This document shows positions 50,716 to 60,262 of a stretch of 64,000 nucleotides of DNA, one piece after another. Each line of letters begins with the position of its first letter. The first letter of the stretch is position 1. The notes under the pieces were generated by a model that was given only the letters and a program-made list of their open reading frames with translations, ran no database searches and was not told the origin of the DNA. Made by a program: the position numbers and the translations under genes. The DNA comes from Virgibacillus sp. 7505 (GTDB taxonomy: Bacteria; Bacillota; Bacilli; Bacillales; Amphibacillaceae): the NCBI RefSeq assembly GCF_002272135.1, contig NZ_NPBF01000028.1, positions 163,945 through 227,944 on the forward strand, in the 5' to 3' direction.

Positions 50716-51081
50716 ATGATTAAGGGTATCGGATTAGATATTACAGAATTGGCACGTATCGAAAAAGCGATTGTGCAAAGCGAGAGGATCCTGACTAGGA
50801 TTCTGACAAAATCAGAACAAACACATTATCATTCACTATCTTCAGATAAACGGAAAGTAGAATTTGCTGCTGGACGATTTGCTGCAAAGGAAGCCTACGC
50901 AAAAGCAAGAGGCACCGGTTTAGGCAAATTGGGTCTTCATGATATTGAAATAATGCCGAATGAAGCAGGAGCGCCAGTCCTCAAAGCCAGCGACCAGGCA
51001 GAGGGGGAGCAGGTTTTCCTGTCGATTACCCATTCGGATGCATATGCTGCTGCGCAAGTGATCATTACGCAGGATAAATAG
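50716..51081 (+). CDS. acpS: holo-[acyl-carrier-protein] synthase
   Basis: The 121-residue enzyme transfers phosphopantetheine from CoA to ACP. It shows the metal-site motif GIGLDITELARI (Asp8) and the second motif RFAAKEAYAKARGTG with catalytic Glu. It ends with SITHSDAYAAAQVI. It forms a trimer in the cytoplasm. The ATG 50716 is preferred; an upstream GTG at 50701 lies at the ribosome site. The gene order acpS, NAD(P)HX repair, ydcC, alr is usual in Bacillaceae. Confidence 0.96.
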   Translation: MIKGIGLDITELARIEKAIVQSERILTRILTKSEQTHYHSLSSDKRKVEFAAGRFAAKEAYAKARGTGLGKLGLHDIEIMPNEAGAPVLKASDQAEGEQVFLSITHSDAYAAAQVIITQDK

Positions 51082-51142
51082 ACTTGTTTGCATATTATGT
51101 GGGCCTGTCTCATAAATTGTAGTGCGGGTAGGAGGGAACAGC

Positions 51143-52654
51143 GTGTATATTGTCACCGCAAAGGAAATGTACGAAGTGGATCGTTATGCAATGGAGGAAA
51201 TAGGGATCAGCGGCAGCATCTTAATGGAATCTGCCGGCCGTGCCATTGCTGAAAGGATGAAACCGCTGATCGGAACCACGGACAGAATATTAGTCCTATG
51301 TGGCTCCGGCAATAATGGCGGCGATGGATATGTAGTAGCCAGGACGCTGCTGAATGAAGGATATGATGTGGCTGCTGTCCAAGTAGGGCGCAACCTGACA
51401 GCCGATGCAGCGATGCATCAGCAGGTTTACGACCGGCTTGGCGGTGAAGTGATGGATGTGGAAGCAGACGCTTTCCAGCCAGCATTGGCTAAAGCGGATA
51501 TCATTGTGGATGCGATGCTGGGCTTGGGTGTTCGTGGCAAGCTGCGAAGCCCCTATACGGAAACCGTACAGGCTGTCAATGACAGTGATGCACGTGTTTA
51601 TGCCATTGATTTGCCTTCCGGTGTACCGGCGGATGATGCCTCGGAATTTGAAGAAGCGATCGAAGCCGATTATACCTTCATCATCGAAGCGCCGAAACCT
51701 AGCGCCTTCATCCAGAAAACAGCACCTTACTACGGAAAATGGGATACAGTATCCATCGGCCTGCCGGCTGCCTATCTAGGCAGACAAGCCGGTGCCAGAA
51801 CATGGACTGAAAAGGACGTGAAGCGGTCATTTCCGATCCGGCAGCCTTTTTCTCATAAAGGGACAAATGGCAAAGGATTCCTCATCGGGGGAGGAATTGA
51901 AATGCCAGGATCAGTTACGATGTCCAGCATGGCTTCTCTTAGGGCAGGAGCAGGTCTTCTGACTGTCGGAACCTTGCGCCAGGTCATTCCATCTGTATTA
52001 TCCCACTTGGCAGAAGCGACATTCACTTCTTTGAATGAGGAGAATGGCGTGATAGCCGATACGGAAGACTTGGATGTAAGTCCTTATGATGCAATTGTCG
52101 TCGGCATGGGAATGGGACGGAGCGAAGCAACAGCTGCCTTGACGAAACGGGTGCTTGAAGAAGCGGAAGTTCCTGTCCTTTTAGATGCTGATGGTCTTTA
52201 TCATATCAAATCCGACCTGGAGATCCTTCGGAATAGACAAGCTCCGACAGTTTTGACGCCGCATCCTGGAGAAATGGCCATGCTGCTGGATATGAAAGTG
52301 CCAGAACTGCTGGAAAGACCATTCGAGCTGGCTCGGAAATTTGCGATAATGCATCAGGTACATCTCGTGCTGAAAGGGGCATACACCATCATCACCGCCC
52401 CAGATGGCAGTCAGGTTGTCAATACGACTGGCAACCCTGGTTTAAGTAAGGGCGGAAGCGGAGATGTACTTTCCGGTATCCTCCTTACAATGCTCATGCA
52501 GCACGAGGATCCGATGGAGGCAGTTGCAAACGGAGTTTACATCCACGGAAAAGCAGCCGATGTATTGGTCGAAGATTCGCATTCCCAGCAGGACTTATTG
52601 GCAACTGATCTTATGAAGGGGCTGGCCAAGGTTTTTCGTACCATTTCCGATTGA
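51143..52654 (+). CDS. nnr: bifunctional NAD(P)H-hydrate epimerase / ADP-dependent dehydratase
   Basis: The 503-residue fusion repairs hydrated NAD(P)H. Residues 1-210 are the YjeF-N epimerase (MYEVDRYAMEEIGISG, LCGSGNNGGDGYVVAR, DAMLGLG). Residues 230-500 are the ribokinase-like dehydratase (HKGTNGKGFLIGG, LDADGLYHI, LTPHPGEMAMLL, and NTTGNPGLSKGGSGDVLSG for ADP/ATP). The GTG 51143 follows TAGGAGGGA. The fused form is typical of this locus in many Bacillaceae. Confidence 0.95.
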   Translation: MYIVTAKEMYEVDRYAMEEIGISGSILMESAGRAIAERMKPLIGTTDRILVLCGSGNNGGDGYVVARTLLNEGYDVAAVQVGRNLTADAAMHQQVYDRLGGEVMDVEADAFQPALAKADIIVDAMLGLGVRGKLRSPYTETVQAVNDSDARVYAIDLPSGVPADDASEFEEAIEADYTFIIEAPKPSAFIQKTAPYYGKWDTVSIGLPAAYLGRQAGARTWTEKDVKRSFPIRQPFSHKGTNGKGFLIGGGIEMPGSVTMSSMASLRAGAGLLTVGTLRQVIPSVLSHLAEATFTSLNEENGVIADTEDLDVSPYDAIVVGMGMGRSEATAALTKRVLEEAEVPVLLDADGLYHIKSDLEILRNRQAPTVLTPHPGEMAMLLDMKVPELLERPFELARKFAIMHQVHLVLKGAYTIITAPDGSQVVNTTGNPGLSKGGSGDVLSGILLTMLMQHEDPMEAVANGVYIHGKAADVLVEDSHSQQDLLATDLMKGLAKVFRTISD

Positions 52655-52704
52655 CGGGGGCATGTTCTCTTTGTTCGCTTTATAGCTGACAAAGGAGTGT
52701 GACC

Positions 52705-53721
52705 ATGAAAAAATTTGCTGGTTTGATTGTCTTTGCTGCCTTTTTATTCTTATTAGCCGGCTGCAGTGAAGCCTCTCAGGAAGATGTAGTAAAGAAGCTG
52801 GAAGAGACATCAGCTGAGCTGCAAGGCTACAAGGCCGAAGCCACTATGAAGCTGAACACAGGAGAAGAACAGCAAGCCTACGGTATTGACGTGTGGTATC
52901 AGAAAGACGACCATTACCGGGTCTTGTTGAAAAATGATACCGATGAGCAGGGCAGTCAGGTGATTCTGCGCAATAAAGATGGCGTATTCGTTCTCACGCC
53001 TGCTTTGAAGAAGAGCTTCAAATTCCAGAGCGAGTGGCCTTATAACAGCAGTCAGCCGTATTTGTTCCAATCGCTCGTGCAGGATGTTCTGAAGGACAAT
53101 ACTGCGACCTTCGAATCTACAGAAGAGCATTATGTGTTCCAGACGAAAACGACATATCAGAACAATACAACGCTGCCTTACCAGGAAATCTATTTCAACA
53201 AAAAAACATATACACCTGAGCTGGTAAAAGTATTGGATAAAGATAAAAAGCCGATGGTCGAAGTAGCCTTCTCCGCATTCAAACTTGATCCGAAGTTCGG
53301 TGAAAAGGACTTTGAACTAGAGAACAATATGACTGGATCTCTATCCGGGGTACCAGCTTCTGCAGTACCGGATGAACAGCAAGGATTGACTGTGTTATAT
53401 CCGACAGAGACGGCGGGGGCTGCACTTGCTGAGGAGAAGGAAGTCAATGCTGACGGGAAGGAACGGGTAATCCTGACATATGAAGGCGAGAAGAGTTTTA
53501 CATTGATTCAGGAACAAGCGGATGTATCCGAGACTGCTGCAGCCGCAGCGATACCGGCTAGCGGCGAACCAATCAGCCTCGGTTTCACCGTAGGAGCCAT
53601 TACCTCCTCCAGTCTGACATGGACAAACAACGGCGTCGATTATATGCTTGCCAGTGAGGAATTGACGCGGGAAGAAATCCAGGAAGTAGCGGCATCCATC
53701 AATGGCCAGGCTATGAAATAA
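52705..53721 (+). CDS. ydcC: YdcC-like lipoprotein (LolA/MucB fold)
   Basis: The 338-residue lipoprotein has a signal ending in LLAGCSEA (lipid Cys about residue 20). The beta-rich LolA/DUF4367-like fold includes a short helical opening (QEDVVKKLEETSAELQGYKAEATMKL) and repeated beta strands. B. subtilis YdcC at this locus is a sporulation-linked lipoprotein. The ATG at 52705 has AAAGGAG 7 bases upstream. It is followed by a terminator (53730-53757) before alr. Confidence 0.88.
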   Translation: MKKFAGLIVFAAFLFLLAGCSEASQEDVVKKLEETSAELQGYKAEATMKLNTGEEQQAYGIDVWYQKDDHYRVLLKNDTDEQGSQVILRNKDGVFVLTPALKKSFKFQSEWPYNSSQPYLFQSLVQDVLKDNTATFESTEEHYVFQTKTTYQNNTTLPYQEIYFNKKTYTPELVKVLDKDKKPMVEVAFSAFKLDPKFGEKDFELENNMTGSLSGVPASAVPDEQQGLTVLYPTETAGAALAEEKEVNADGKERVILTYEGEKSFTLIQEQADVSETAAAAAIPASGEPISLGFTVGAITSSSLTWTNNGVDYMLASEELTREEIQEVAASINGQAMK

Positions 53722-53729
53722 TGAGCAGA

Positions 53730-53757
53730 AGCAGACGAACCCAGTCTGCTTTTTTTG
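53730..53757 (+). terminator. terminator of ydcC
   Basis: AGCAGAC-GAACCCA-GTCTGCT hairpin followed by seven T. Confidence 0.88.
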
Positions 53758-53807
53758 TTTTCCTGCTATAATAGACGGAGGTAAAAATTGTAGGAGATGA
53801 ATACAAA

Positions 53808-54980
53808 ATGAAGGTCGACCATTTTTATCGGGATTCTTGGGTGGAAATAAATCTCGATCATGTTGAATATAATATAAAGCAACTGGCAGCACATATCGGA
53901 GAAGACAAAGGGATTTATGCGGTTGTCAAAGCGAATGCATATGGACATGGATATGCCCAAGTCGCGCAGGCTGCGCTGAACGCCGGAGCATCAGCACTGG
54001 CGGTCGCTTTTCTGGATGAGGCGATTCATTTGCGAAAAGCCGGCATACAGGCGGCGATCCTTGTGCTCGGAGCAACTCGTGCTGAGGATGCGGCAATTGC
54101 TGCAGAGCATGATATTTCGCTTACCTTTTACCGTAAGGATTGGCTGGAGGCAGTGCGTGCCCAACACTTCCGCAAGCCCCTTCAGCTGCATATGAAGCTG
54201 GATACGGGAATGGGGAGATTAGGCTTCCGGACAGCGGAAGAAATTCACTCTGTATTGCCAATGCTTGATGCGCCGTCTTTAACCCTGGAAGGTGTCTATA
54301 CACATTTTGCAACAGCAGATGAGTCTGATTTGGCGTATTTTGAAGGACAGCGAAGCAAATTTGACGAGTTATTCAAGTCTCTGCGGGAGGAATGGCACCA
54401 CCCAGTCATCGTCCACACAGACAATAGTGCAGCCAGCATGCGTTTTGCTGCGGATGAGTCGGATTTTGTCCGTTTCGGCATCGGCATGTATGGACTTTAT
54501 CCGTCAAAGACCGTCAAAGAAGAGCATCCGATAGCACTCCGTCAAGCGTTTTCCCTGCACAGTAAACTAGTGCACGTCAAACAGCTTGAAGCACATGAAG
54601 CGGTGAGTTATGGCGCAACCTATGAAACAGATAAACCGGAATGGATCGGGACAATGCCTATCGGATATGCAGATGGATGGATCCGCAAAATGCAAGGATT
54701 CGAGGTACTTATAGATGGCAAGAGAATGCCGATTGTAGGCAGGGTCTGCATGGATCAATGCATGGTGAAGCTTGATAAAGCCTATCCAACCGGTACGGAA
54801 GTTGTTCTCATCGGTTCACAGCTGGATGCTTTTATCAGCATGGATGAAGTGGCAGACTGGGTAGACACTATCAATTATGAGATTCCTTGCCTTATTGGCG
54901 CTCGAATGCCGCGCGTCTATAAACGCTCTGGTCAGATTGTCGAAATCGCCAATGCACTTTCTCCTGGCGAAAGCTTATAA
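53808..54980 (+). CDS. alr: alanine racemase
   Basis: The 390-residue PLP enzyme makes D-alanine for peptidoglycan. The TIM-barrel domain carries the PLP Lys in YAVVKANAYGHG (about residue 44). The second catalytic base, Tyr, lies in the C-terminal beta domain (VSYGATYETDKPEWIGTMPIGYADGW). GRVCMDQCMVKL is another family block. Length equals that of B. subtilis Alr (389). The start has GTAGGAGATGAA. Confidence 0.96.
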   Translation: MKVDHFYRDSWVEINLDHVEYNIKQLAAHIGEDKGIYAVVKANAYGHGYAQVAQAALNAGASALAVAFLDEAIHLRKAGIQAAILVLGATRAEDAAIAAEHDISLTFYRKDWLEAVRAQHFRKPLQLHMKLDTGMGRLGFRTAEEIHSVLPMLDAPSLTLEGVYTHFATADESDLAYFEGQRSKFDELFKSLREEWHHPVIVHTDNSAASMRFAADESDFVRFGIGMYGLYPSKTVKEEHPIALRQAFSLHSKLVHVKQLEAHEAVSYGATYETDKPEWIGTMPIGYADGWIRKMQGFEVLIDGKRMPIVGRVCMDQCMVKLDKAYPTGTEVVLIGSQLDAFISMDEVADWVDTINYEIPCLIGARMPRVYKRSGQIVEIANALSPGESL

Positions 54981-54987
54981 TTTTCGG

Positions 54988-55040
54988 CAGAAAGTCAGCC
55001 TTTCTCCCAAGCTTTTTGTTTGAAAAAGGCTTTTTTTATC
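54988..55040 (+). terminator. terminator of alr
   Basis: AAGCTTTTT-GTTTG-AAAAAGGCTT (one mismatch) followed by T run; a wider pairing AGCCTTT / AAAGGCT encloses it. Confidence 0.75.
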
Positions 55041-55060
55041 AAAAAGTTCCGGAGGGTCCT

Positions 55061-55089
55061 TTGCAAACACATGGCTCGGATGGTATGAT
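55061..55089 (+). promoter_or_regulatory. promoter of the ndoAI-ndoA operon
   Basis: TTGCAA (55061-55066), 17 bases, TATGAT (55084-55089). Confidence 0.75.
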
Positions 55090-55142
55090 GAAAGTGGATT
55101 TTTACAGAAACGACCCGAGCGAATTGGTGGAGGTGTATGGTT

Positions 55143-55412
55143 GTGTCCGAAGGCTTACAAGAAATCGTTGTAAAGCTGCCTAAGAAACTCCTGAATGAGG
55201 TGGATGGTTTGATGCAGAACAATAACAATAGTCTCGATCATTTCTTCTATCAAGCGGCTAAGTCATACGTGCAGGAAAGAAAGAATATTCGTGAGACCAT
55301 GCAAAAAGGGTACATGGAAATGGCACGTATCAATCTAAATATCGCTTCAGAAGCTTTTCAAGCTGAAGAGGAGGCAGAAGTAACGTTAGAGCGCCTTGTA
55401 AGCGGGGTGTAG
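55143..55412 (+). CDS. ndoAI: type II antitoxin EndoAI (MazE-like, RHH)
   Basis: The 89-residue protein has a ribbon-helix-helix N-terminus ([17 protein letters not shown]) and the C-terminal MazF-binding tail [17 protein letters not shown] with TLERLVSGV, nearly as in B. subtilis EndoAI. It neutralises the toxin EndoA and probably autorepresses. The GTG at 55143 is preferred because GGAGGT (55129-55134) is 8 bases upstream; the ATG at 55137 is only 2 bases away. The toxin gene follows after four bases. Confidence 0.93.
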   Translation: MSEGLQEIVVKLPKKLLNEVDGLMQNNNNSLDHFFYQAAKSYVQERKNIRETMQKGYMEMARINLNIASEAFQAEEEAEVTLERLVSGV

Positions 55413-55416
55413 GCCT

Positions 55417-55767
55417 TTGATCGTTAAAAGAGGCGAAGTCTATTTCGCCGACCTGTCCCCGGTGGTGGGATCAGAACAGGGGGGCGTGCGCCCGGTATTG
55501 GTCCTGCAGAATGATATCGGAAACCGATTCAGTCCGACCGTCATCATAGCAGCGATAACGGCACAAATCCAAAAAGCCAAGCTGCCGACCCACGTGGAGA
55601 TCGATGCCAAGAAGTATGGATTTGAACGGGATTCCGTCATTCTTCTGGAACAGATCCGAACAATCGACAAGCAGCGGCTGACTGATAAAATCACACAGCT
55701 GGACCCTCCAATGATGGAGAATATAAATCGAGCACTTGAAATAAGTCTAGGGCTTACAGAGTTCTAG
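55417..55767 (+). CDS. ndoA: type II toxin EndoA (MazF mRNA interferase)
   Basis: The 116-residue protein is an mRNA endoribonuclease that in B. subtilis cuts at UACAU. It begins [22 protein letters not shown] with the catalytic Arg in [10 protein letters not shown] and a catalytic Thr in AAITAQIQ. It is nearly colinear with B. subtilis EndoA (116 residues). The TTG start is the same as in that species; its AGCGGGG site lies within the antitoxin gene's end. Located directly upstream of the sigma-B operon, as in relatives. A terminator is at 55776-55810. Confidence 0.95.
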   Translation: MIVKRGEVYFADLSPVVGSEQGGVRPVLVLQNDIGNRFSPTVIIAAITAQIQKAKLPTHVEIDAKKYGFERDSVILLEQIRTIDKQRLTDKITQLDPPMMENINRALEISLGLTEF

Positions 55768-55775
55768 ATATGGAA

Positions 55776-55811
55776 TAGTCCTTGCGTATATAAACGTGAG
55801 GGCTTTTTATT
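55776..55811 (+). terminator. terminator after ndoA
   Basis: AGTCCTTGCGT / ACGTGAGGGCT with G-U pairs, followed by TTTTTATTTT. Confidence 0.7.
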
Positions 55812-55974
55812 TTGATTTCAGTCCTATTGGAATTTGGTATATACTAAGAAGAAGTCGCCTTATTGGCAAGGCGGGCGTATTGGTGTTAGATTAAGAGTAG
55901 ATAATAGTGACCTTGAACATATGACTGCAGCAAGTCAGCCTTTGACAAGGTGAACGTTACAATACGGGGGTTTC

Positions 55975-56850
55975 ATGATGGCAAAAAATCTGAAGGAGAT
56001 TCTGGTTGGAAATAGTAATGATCTGGTTCATATGTGGCTTGAGGAAGTCGCAGAGAAGCAGAAGGAAGTAGCAAATTCTACAATTTCACAGGATCTTTTC
56101 GAAAACACCAATCGGGAATTCGTCAATATCATTTTCGGCAGTGTCGAAAAGGAGAGTTTGACTTCCGATCTGGACAGTTTTACTGAACGCGTAATTAACT
56201 TGGGTTGGCCGCTCAGCTATCTAACGGATGGTCTGCAGCTTTTTAAGCGTGTCGCAATTGAGTTTCTCATTGAACATGAAGAATTGGATGTACCTGTACC
56301 AAAGGTTCTGCGTCATGTGGACGAGCTTGTCAATCCAGTGATCAACCAGCTTGTGAATGAGTATTCCGGCAGCTGGGAAAATACAGTTTCACTCCAGCGT
56401 GTCGCATTGCAAGAGCTTTCTGCACCGTTGATTCCGGTTATGGACAATATTACGGTCATGCCTCTTATCGGTACCATTGATACCGAGCGTGCAAAATTCA
56501 TAATGGAGAACTTACTCGATGGAGTAATCAAACACCATGCCGAGGTTGTGCTGATCGATATCACCGGGGTGCCAGTTGTGGACACGATGGTTGCGCATCA
56601 CATCATCCAGGCGGCAGAAGCAGTGAGACTGATCGGTTCTACTTGTATCCTTGTTGGCATTAGACCCGAGATAGCTCAGACGATAGTGAATCTTGGGATA
56701 GATCTTAGTAAGTTCCCGACGAAAAGCTCTCTGCGCAAAGGATTTACAACGGCTCTTGAAATGACGAATCAAATGATCGTACAAACAAACAGCGAAGAAC
56801 AGACTATAGAAGAGCTGATCGATTCGCTTGATAGGAGTGAACAATCGTGA
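55975..56850 (+). CDS. rsbR: stressosome co-antagonist RsbR (RsbRA)
   Basis: The 291-residue protein has an N-terminal non-heme globin-like sensor domain (1-150) and a C-terminal STAS domain (about 165-275). The kinase-target Thr sites lie near [15 protein letters not shown] and VDTMVAHHI, in [18 protein letters not shown]. RsbR and RsbS form the stressosome that holds RsbT. The start could be ATG 55975 or 55978; GGGGG is upstream. The operon promoter region (55812-55974) has a small hairpin CGCCTT / AAGGCG at 55856-55873. Confidence 0.95.
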   Translation: MMAKNLKEILVGNSNDLVHMWLEEVAEKQKEVANSTISQDLFENTNREFVNIIFGSVEKESLTSDLDSFTERVINLGWPLSYLTDGLQLFKRVAIEFLIEHEELDVPVPKVLRHVDELVNPVINQLVNEYSGSWENTVSLQRVALQELSAPLIPVMDNITVMPLIGTIDTERAKFIMENLLDGVIKHHAEVVLIDITGVPVVDTMVAHHIIQAAEAVRLIGSTCILVGIRPEIAQTIVNLGIDLSKFPTKSSLRKGFTTALEMTNQMIVQTNSEEQTIEELIDSLDRSEQS

Positions 56851-57203
56851 GAATTCCAATATTGAAGCTGCATAATTACTTGCTGATCAGTATCCAGATT
56901 GATCTTGATGATCAGACTGCCATTCAATTCCAGGAAGACCTGCTCAACAAAATTCATCAAAGCGGAGCAACAGGGGTAGTTATCGACCTGACGTCTGTTG
57001 ACATTATCGATTCCTTTATCGCCAAGGTACTAGGTGATGTGGTGACGATGTCAGACTTGATGGGAGCAAAAGTCGTGCTGACCGGCATTCAGCCAGCCGT
57101 TGCAGTAACACTAATTGATTTGGGCATTCATTTGAATGAGGTAACTACGGCATTAGATCTAGAACAAGGATTGATTAAATTGCGCCAGGAACTGGAGGAG
57201 TGA
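56847..57203 (+). CDS. rsbS: stressosome scaffold protein RsbS
   Basis: The 118-residue single STAS protein carries the phospho-Ser site [17 protein letters not shown]. With RsbR it forms the stressosome core, and phosphorylation by RsbT frees RsbT. The GTG start overlaps the rsbR stop by four bases (GTGA), so translation is coupled. Confidence 0.96.
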   Translation: MRIPILKLHNYLLISIQIDLDDQTAIQFQEDLLNKIHQSGATGVVIDLTSVDIIDSFIAKVLGDVVTMSDLMGAKVVLTGIQPAVAVTLIDLGIHLNEVTTALDLEQGLIKLRQELEE

Positions 57204-57205
57204 AA

Positions 57206-57607
57206 ATGGACTTCAGAACCTGTGTAAATATACAGAAAGAATGGGACATTGTCGGTGCCAGACAATTCGGCCGCGACTTTTCGAAGAAGCTTGGCTTCGG
57301 GATTGTTGACCAGGCCCGTATAGCAACTGCTATATCAGAGCTTGCACGCAATATCTACCTGTATGCAGGAAGCGGTAAGATCTGCTTCGATGAGGTGGAG
57401 AACGTCGGTTCACGCGGAATTTGCATTGTTGCCATTGATACAGGTCCCGGTATAAAAGATATCAGTCAGGTAATGGAAGATGGTTTCTCCACATCTGGAG
57501 GTCTTGGCGCAGGTCTTCCTGGTGTAAAACGCTTGATGGATGAATTCGATATAACTTCAAAGACAGGCGAAGGAACGGAAATCCGCGTCGTTAAATGGGT
57601 TCGTTAG
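57206..57607 (+). CDS. rsbT: serine/threonine kinase RsbT
   Basis: The 133-residue GHKL-type kinase has the N box ISELARNIYLYAG, G1 DTGPGIKD and G2 GGLGAGLPGVKR. It phosphorylates RsbR and RsbS in the stressosome; once released it activates the phosphatase RsbU. The ATG 57206 lies three bases after the rsbS stop codon, with GGAGGAG overlapping that gene. Confidence 0.96.
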   Translation: MDFRTCVNIQKEWDIVGARQFGRDFSKKLGFGIVDQARIATAISELARNIYLYAGSGKICFDEVENVGSRGICIVAIDTGPGIKDISQVMEDGFSTSGGLGAGLPGVKRLMDEFDITSKTGEGTEIRVVKWVR

Positions 57608-57623
57608 AGGAGGTTGATGCCAG

Positions 57624-58634
57624 GTGGATGCGCTTAAGCTAGATCTGTCACACTATCGTGAACTGCTCAAACAATACATCAATACACAAGACGAGTCTGC
57701 CTTATACGAGGCAGAGCAGATAAGTAAACGCTCCATACAGCATAATATCTCGCTGGAGGAGATCATCAACACGCATATCAATGCGCTGGAAGATATTTAT
57801 CCTGATCTTCCGGAGAACATTCAGCACTCGATGAGCTTTCTGTTGGAAGTAATGATTTCTTACGGGCTGGCATTGCAGGAATTCCAGGATCTTCGTGAAA
57901 CACAGCTGGAGATAAAATCGGAAATTTCCGTAGCGGCCAGAATGCAAAATACATTGCTGTCAACAGTGAAGCCGGATGTAGAAGGTTTCGATATCGGAGT
58001 TGTCAGTGTACCTGCAAATCAAATGAATGGTGACTATCACCACTTCATCCATCATGAAGATGGTACTGTAGGTATAACGGTGGCTGATGTGATCGGCAAA
58101 GGTATCCCGGCAGCATTATGCATGTCGATGATCAAATACGCAATGGAAAGCTTTCCGTCTGAGCATAAAAACCCGAGTGAAATACTGGAAAGCCTTAATC
58201 GGGTAGTGGAACGGAATGTCGATCCAAGTATGTTCATTACAATGTTTTATGCACTTTTCAATCCGGCAGCCAGCACAATATCCTATTCATCAGCGGGACA
58301 TGAGCCAGGCTTCTATTATCATGCTGCTGACGATACCTTTGAAGAGATTCGGGCAAAAGGTGTCGTTCTTGGCGTGACAGATATGGCCCAGTACCGCCAG
58401 TATGAAAGGGAGATCCATGCTGGTGATATGGTTATCCTGCTTACCGACGGTGTGACGGAATGCCGTCAAGGAGATCGCTTCATCGAGAGTGAGGAAGTGC
58501 TTGAGGTTATCAAGAGTTTTTCCCATCTTTCAGCGCAGGAGTTGGTGGAAAACGTGTATAAGCATTTTGAAAGACTCCAGGATTTTCACCTGCGAGATGA
58601 TTTTACATTGATAATTATCAAAAAAGATGTTTAA
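57624..58634 (+). CDS. rsbU: PP2C-type phosphatase RsbU
   Basis: The 336-residue protein has an N-terminal four-helix RsbT-binding domain (1-84) and a PP2C/SpoIIE phosphatase domain (about 115-335) with the metal-site Asp in MNGDYHHFI and ADVIGKGIPAAL, followed by LTDGVTE. It dephosphorylates RsbV-P under environmental stress. The GTG 57624 is 17 bases after rsbT, with AGAGGAGG upstream. The stop codon overlaps the -35 box of the internal sigma-B promoter. Confidence 0.95.
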   Translation: MDALKLDLSHYRELLKQYINTQDESALYEAEQISKRSIQHNISLEEIINTHINALEDIYPDLPENIQHSMSFLLEVMISYGLALQEFQDLRETQLEIKSEISVAARMQNTLLSTVKPDVEGFDIGVVSVPANQMNGDYHHFIHHEDGTVGITVADVIGKGIPAALCMSMIKYAMESFPSEHKNPSEILESLNRVVERNVDPSMFITMFYALFNPAASTISYSSAGHEPGFYYHAADDTFEEIRAKGVVLGVTDMAQYRQYEREIHAGDMVILLTDGVTECRQGDRFIESEEVLEVIKSFSHLSAQELVENVYKHFERLQDFHLRDDFTLIIIKKDV

Positions 58635-58653
58635 AAAAAGAACAAACGGGTAT
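58629..58653 (+). promoter_or_regulatory. internal sigma-B promoter before rsbV
   Basis: GTTTAA (58629-58634), 13 bases, GGGTAT (58648-58653), a perfect match to the sigma-B consensus. It provides autocatalytic control of rsbV-rsbW-sigB-rsbX as in B. subtilis. Confidence 0.95.
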
Positions 58654-58690
58654 TACATAGGAATGGTAACTAGCCCTTAGGAGGTACATG

Positions 58691-59020
58691 ATGAACTTAA
58701 CTGTTGACGTACAAGAAAAAGAAGGAAAATCAGTAGTTTTATTAGCTGGTGAAATAGATGCGTATACAGCTCCTAAACTGAAAGAGACACTTTTATCCCT
58801 TACCGAAAAAGAGGGCAGTAAAGTGGAGGTTAATCTGGAGCATGTTAATTATATGGACAGTACCGGATTAGGCGTATTCGTTAGCGGGTTGAAATCGACA
58901 AAAGAAAACAACAGTGAATTGAAGCTCGTACAGCTGCAGGACCGTGTATACCGTTTGTTCGAGATTACAGGTTTGATCGATGTGATCGATGTTGACAAAA
59001 CAGTACAAGGTGGCTATTAA
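58691..59020 (+). CDS. rsbV: anti-sigma-B factor antagonist RsbV
   Basis: The 109-residue STAS protein has the phospho-Ser loop VNYMDSTGLGVFVSG (Ser about 57). Dephosphorylated RsbV binds RsbW and frees sigma-B. The ATG 58691 has the better spacing to TAGGAGG; 58688 is an alternative. Confidence 0.96.
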   Translation: MNLTVDVQEKEGKSVVLLAGEIDAYTAPKLKETLLSLTEKEGSKVEVNLEHVNYMDSTGLGVFVSGLKSTKENNSELKLVQLQDRVYRLFEITGLIDVIDVDKTVQGGY

Positions 59021-59022
59021 TT

Positions 59023-59499
59023 ATGGAATCGTTCGATTTTATCGAGATTAAAGTACCGGCTAAACCAGAATACGTTGGGGTAATTCGACTGACCAGCTCA
59101 GGTGTTGCAAACCGGATGGGCTTTTCCTACGAGGATATCGAGGATTTGAAGGTTGCAATTTCCGAGGCGGTAACAAACACTGTGAACCATGCATATGAGA
59201 AAGATGAAGATGGCGAAGTTACAATTGGTTTCGGTGTTTATGAAAATCGGCTCGAAGTCATGGTCGCAGATCACGGCGGCAGTTTCAACTTGGATCAAGT
59301 GAAACGGAATATTGGACCATATGAAGCTGCAGAACCAATTGAACAGCTGAGGGAGGGCGGTTTCGGTTTATTCCTGATTGACGCGTTGATGGACAAAGTG
59401 GAAATCAATAGCGATTCCGGAGTGATCGTCCTCATGACGAAATACCTTCATGAAAATGGGGTGGGACTAGATGACGACCAAATCTCAACCACACAATAA
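59023..59499 (+). CDS. rsbW: anti-sigma-B factor and kinase RsbW
   Basis: The 158-residue GHKL serine kinase has the N box ISEAVTNTVNHAY, G1 VADHGGSF and G2 REGGFGLFLIDALMD. It binds sigma-B and phosphorylates RsbV. The start is two bases after the rsbV stop codon, with AAGGTGG upstream; the 3' end overlaps sigB by 29 bases. Confidence 0.96.
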   Translation: MESFDFIEIKVPAKPEYVGVIRLTSSGVANRMGFSYEDIEDLKVAISEAVTNTVNHAYEKDEDGEVTIGFGVYENRLEVMVADHGGSFNLDQVKRNIGPYEAAEPIEQLREGGFGLFLIDALMDKVEINSDSGVIVLMTKYLHENGVGLDDDQISTTQ

Positions 59500-60262
59500 C
59501 CGTGAGGATGAGGTTTATAAATGGATAGATCATCTGCAAAAGTATCCCACAGATGAAGAAATCCAAGAAAAAATCGTACTCACATACAAAGATCTTGTCA
59601 CATCCATAGCGAGGAAATACTCTAAGAACAGTTCCATCCATGAAGATTTGGTTCAAGTTGGAATGCTCGGCTTGCTTGCAGCGATCCGTCGGTATAATCC
59701 GGAATTCGGCAAGTCATTCGAATCATTTGCTATTCCGACCATCATCGGAGAAATCAAACGTTTTATTCGTGATAAGACATGGAGTGTCCATGTGCCGCGG
59801 CGGATCAAAGAACTGGGTCCGAAAATTCGTAAAGCAATCGACGAGCTGACTACTGATAATCAGAAGTCCCCGACTGTGGCGGAAATCGCTGCTTTTCTGG
59901 AAGTGTCCGAGGAGGACATTTTAGAGACAATGGAAATGGGCAAAAGCTACAAGGCATTGTCTGTTGACAGAAAGATTGAAGCTGATTCAGATGGCAGTAC
60001 TGTAGCGATCCTTGATTTGGTAGGTTCGACGGATAATGGCTACGAAGATATTGACCGCAGAATGCTGCTGGAAAAGGTGCTGCCGATTCTTAGTGAGCGG
60101 GAGCAGGAAATTCTTCGCTGCACTTATTTTGAGAATATGAGTCAAAAAGACACAGGAGAAAGACTCGGTATTTCTCAGATGCATGTATCGCGTCTGCAGC
60201 GCAGAGCCCTGCGCAAATTACGGGAAGCCTTACAAGCTGAAGGTGCTGACAGCTTTGAGTGA
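59471..60262 (+). CDS. sigB: RNA polymerase sigma-B factor
   Basis: The 263-residue general-stress sigma factor has region 2 (LVTSIARKYSKNSSIHEDLVQVGMLGLLAAIRRYNP, in outline), region 3 (PRRIKELGPKIRKAIDEL) and region 4 (LSEREQEILRCTYFENMSQKDTGERLGISQMHVSRLQRRAL). It lies in the canonical operon and overlaps rsbW. Predicted targets in this window include rsbV itself and genes near 8.4 and 44 kb. Confidence 0.97.
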   Translation: MTTKSQPHNNREDEVYKWIDHLQKYPTDEEIQEKIVLTYKDLVTSIARKYSKNSSIHEDLVQVGMLGLLAAIRRYNPEFGKSFESFAIPTIIGEIKRFIRDKTWSVHVPRRIKELGPKIRKAIDELTTDNQKSPTVAEIAAFLEVSEEDILETMEMGKSYKALSVDRKIEADSDGSTVAILDLVGSTDNGYEDIDRRMLLEKVLPILSEREQEILRCTYFENMSQKDTGERLGISQMHVSRLQRRALRKLREALQAEGADSFE

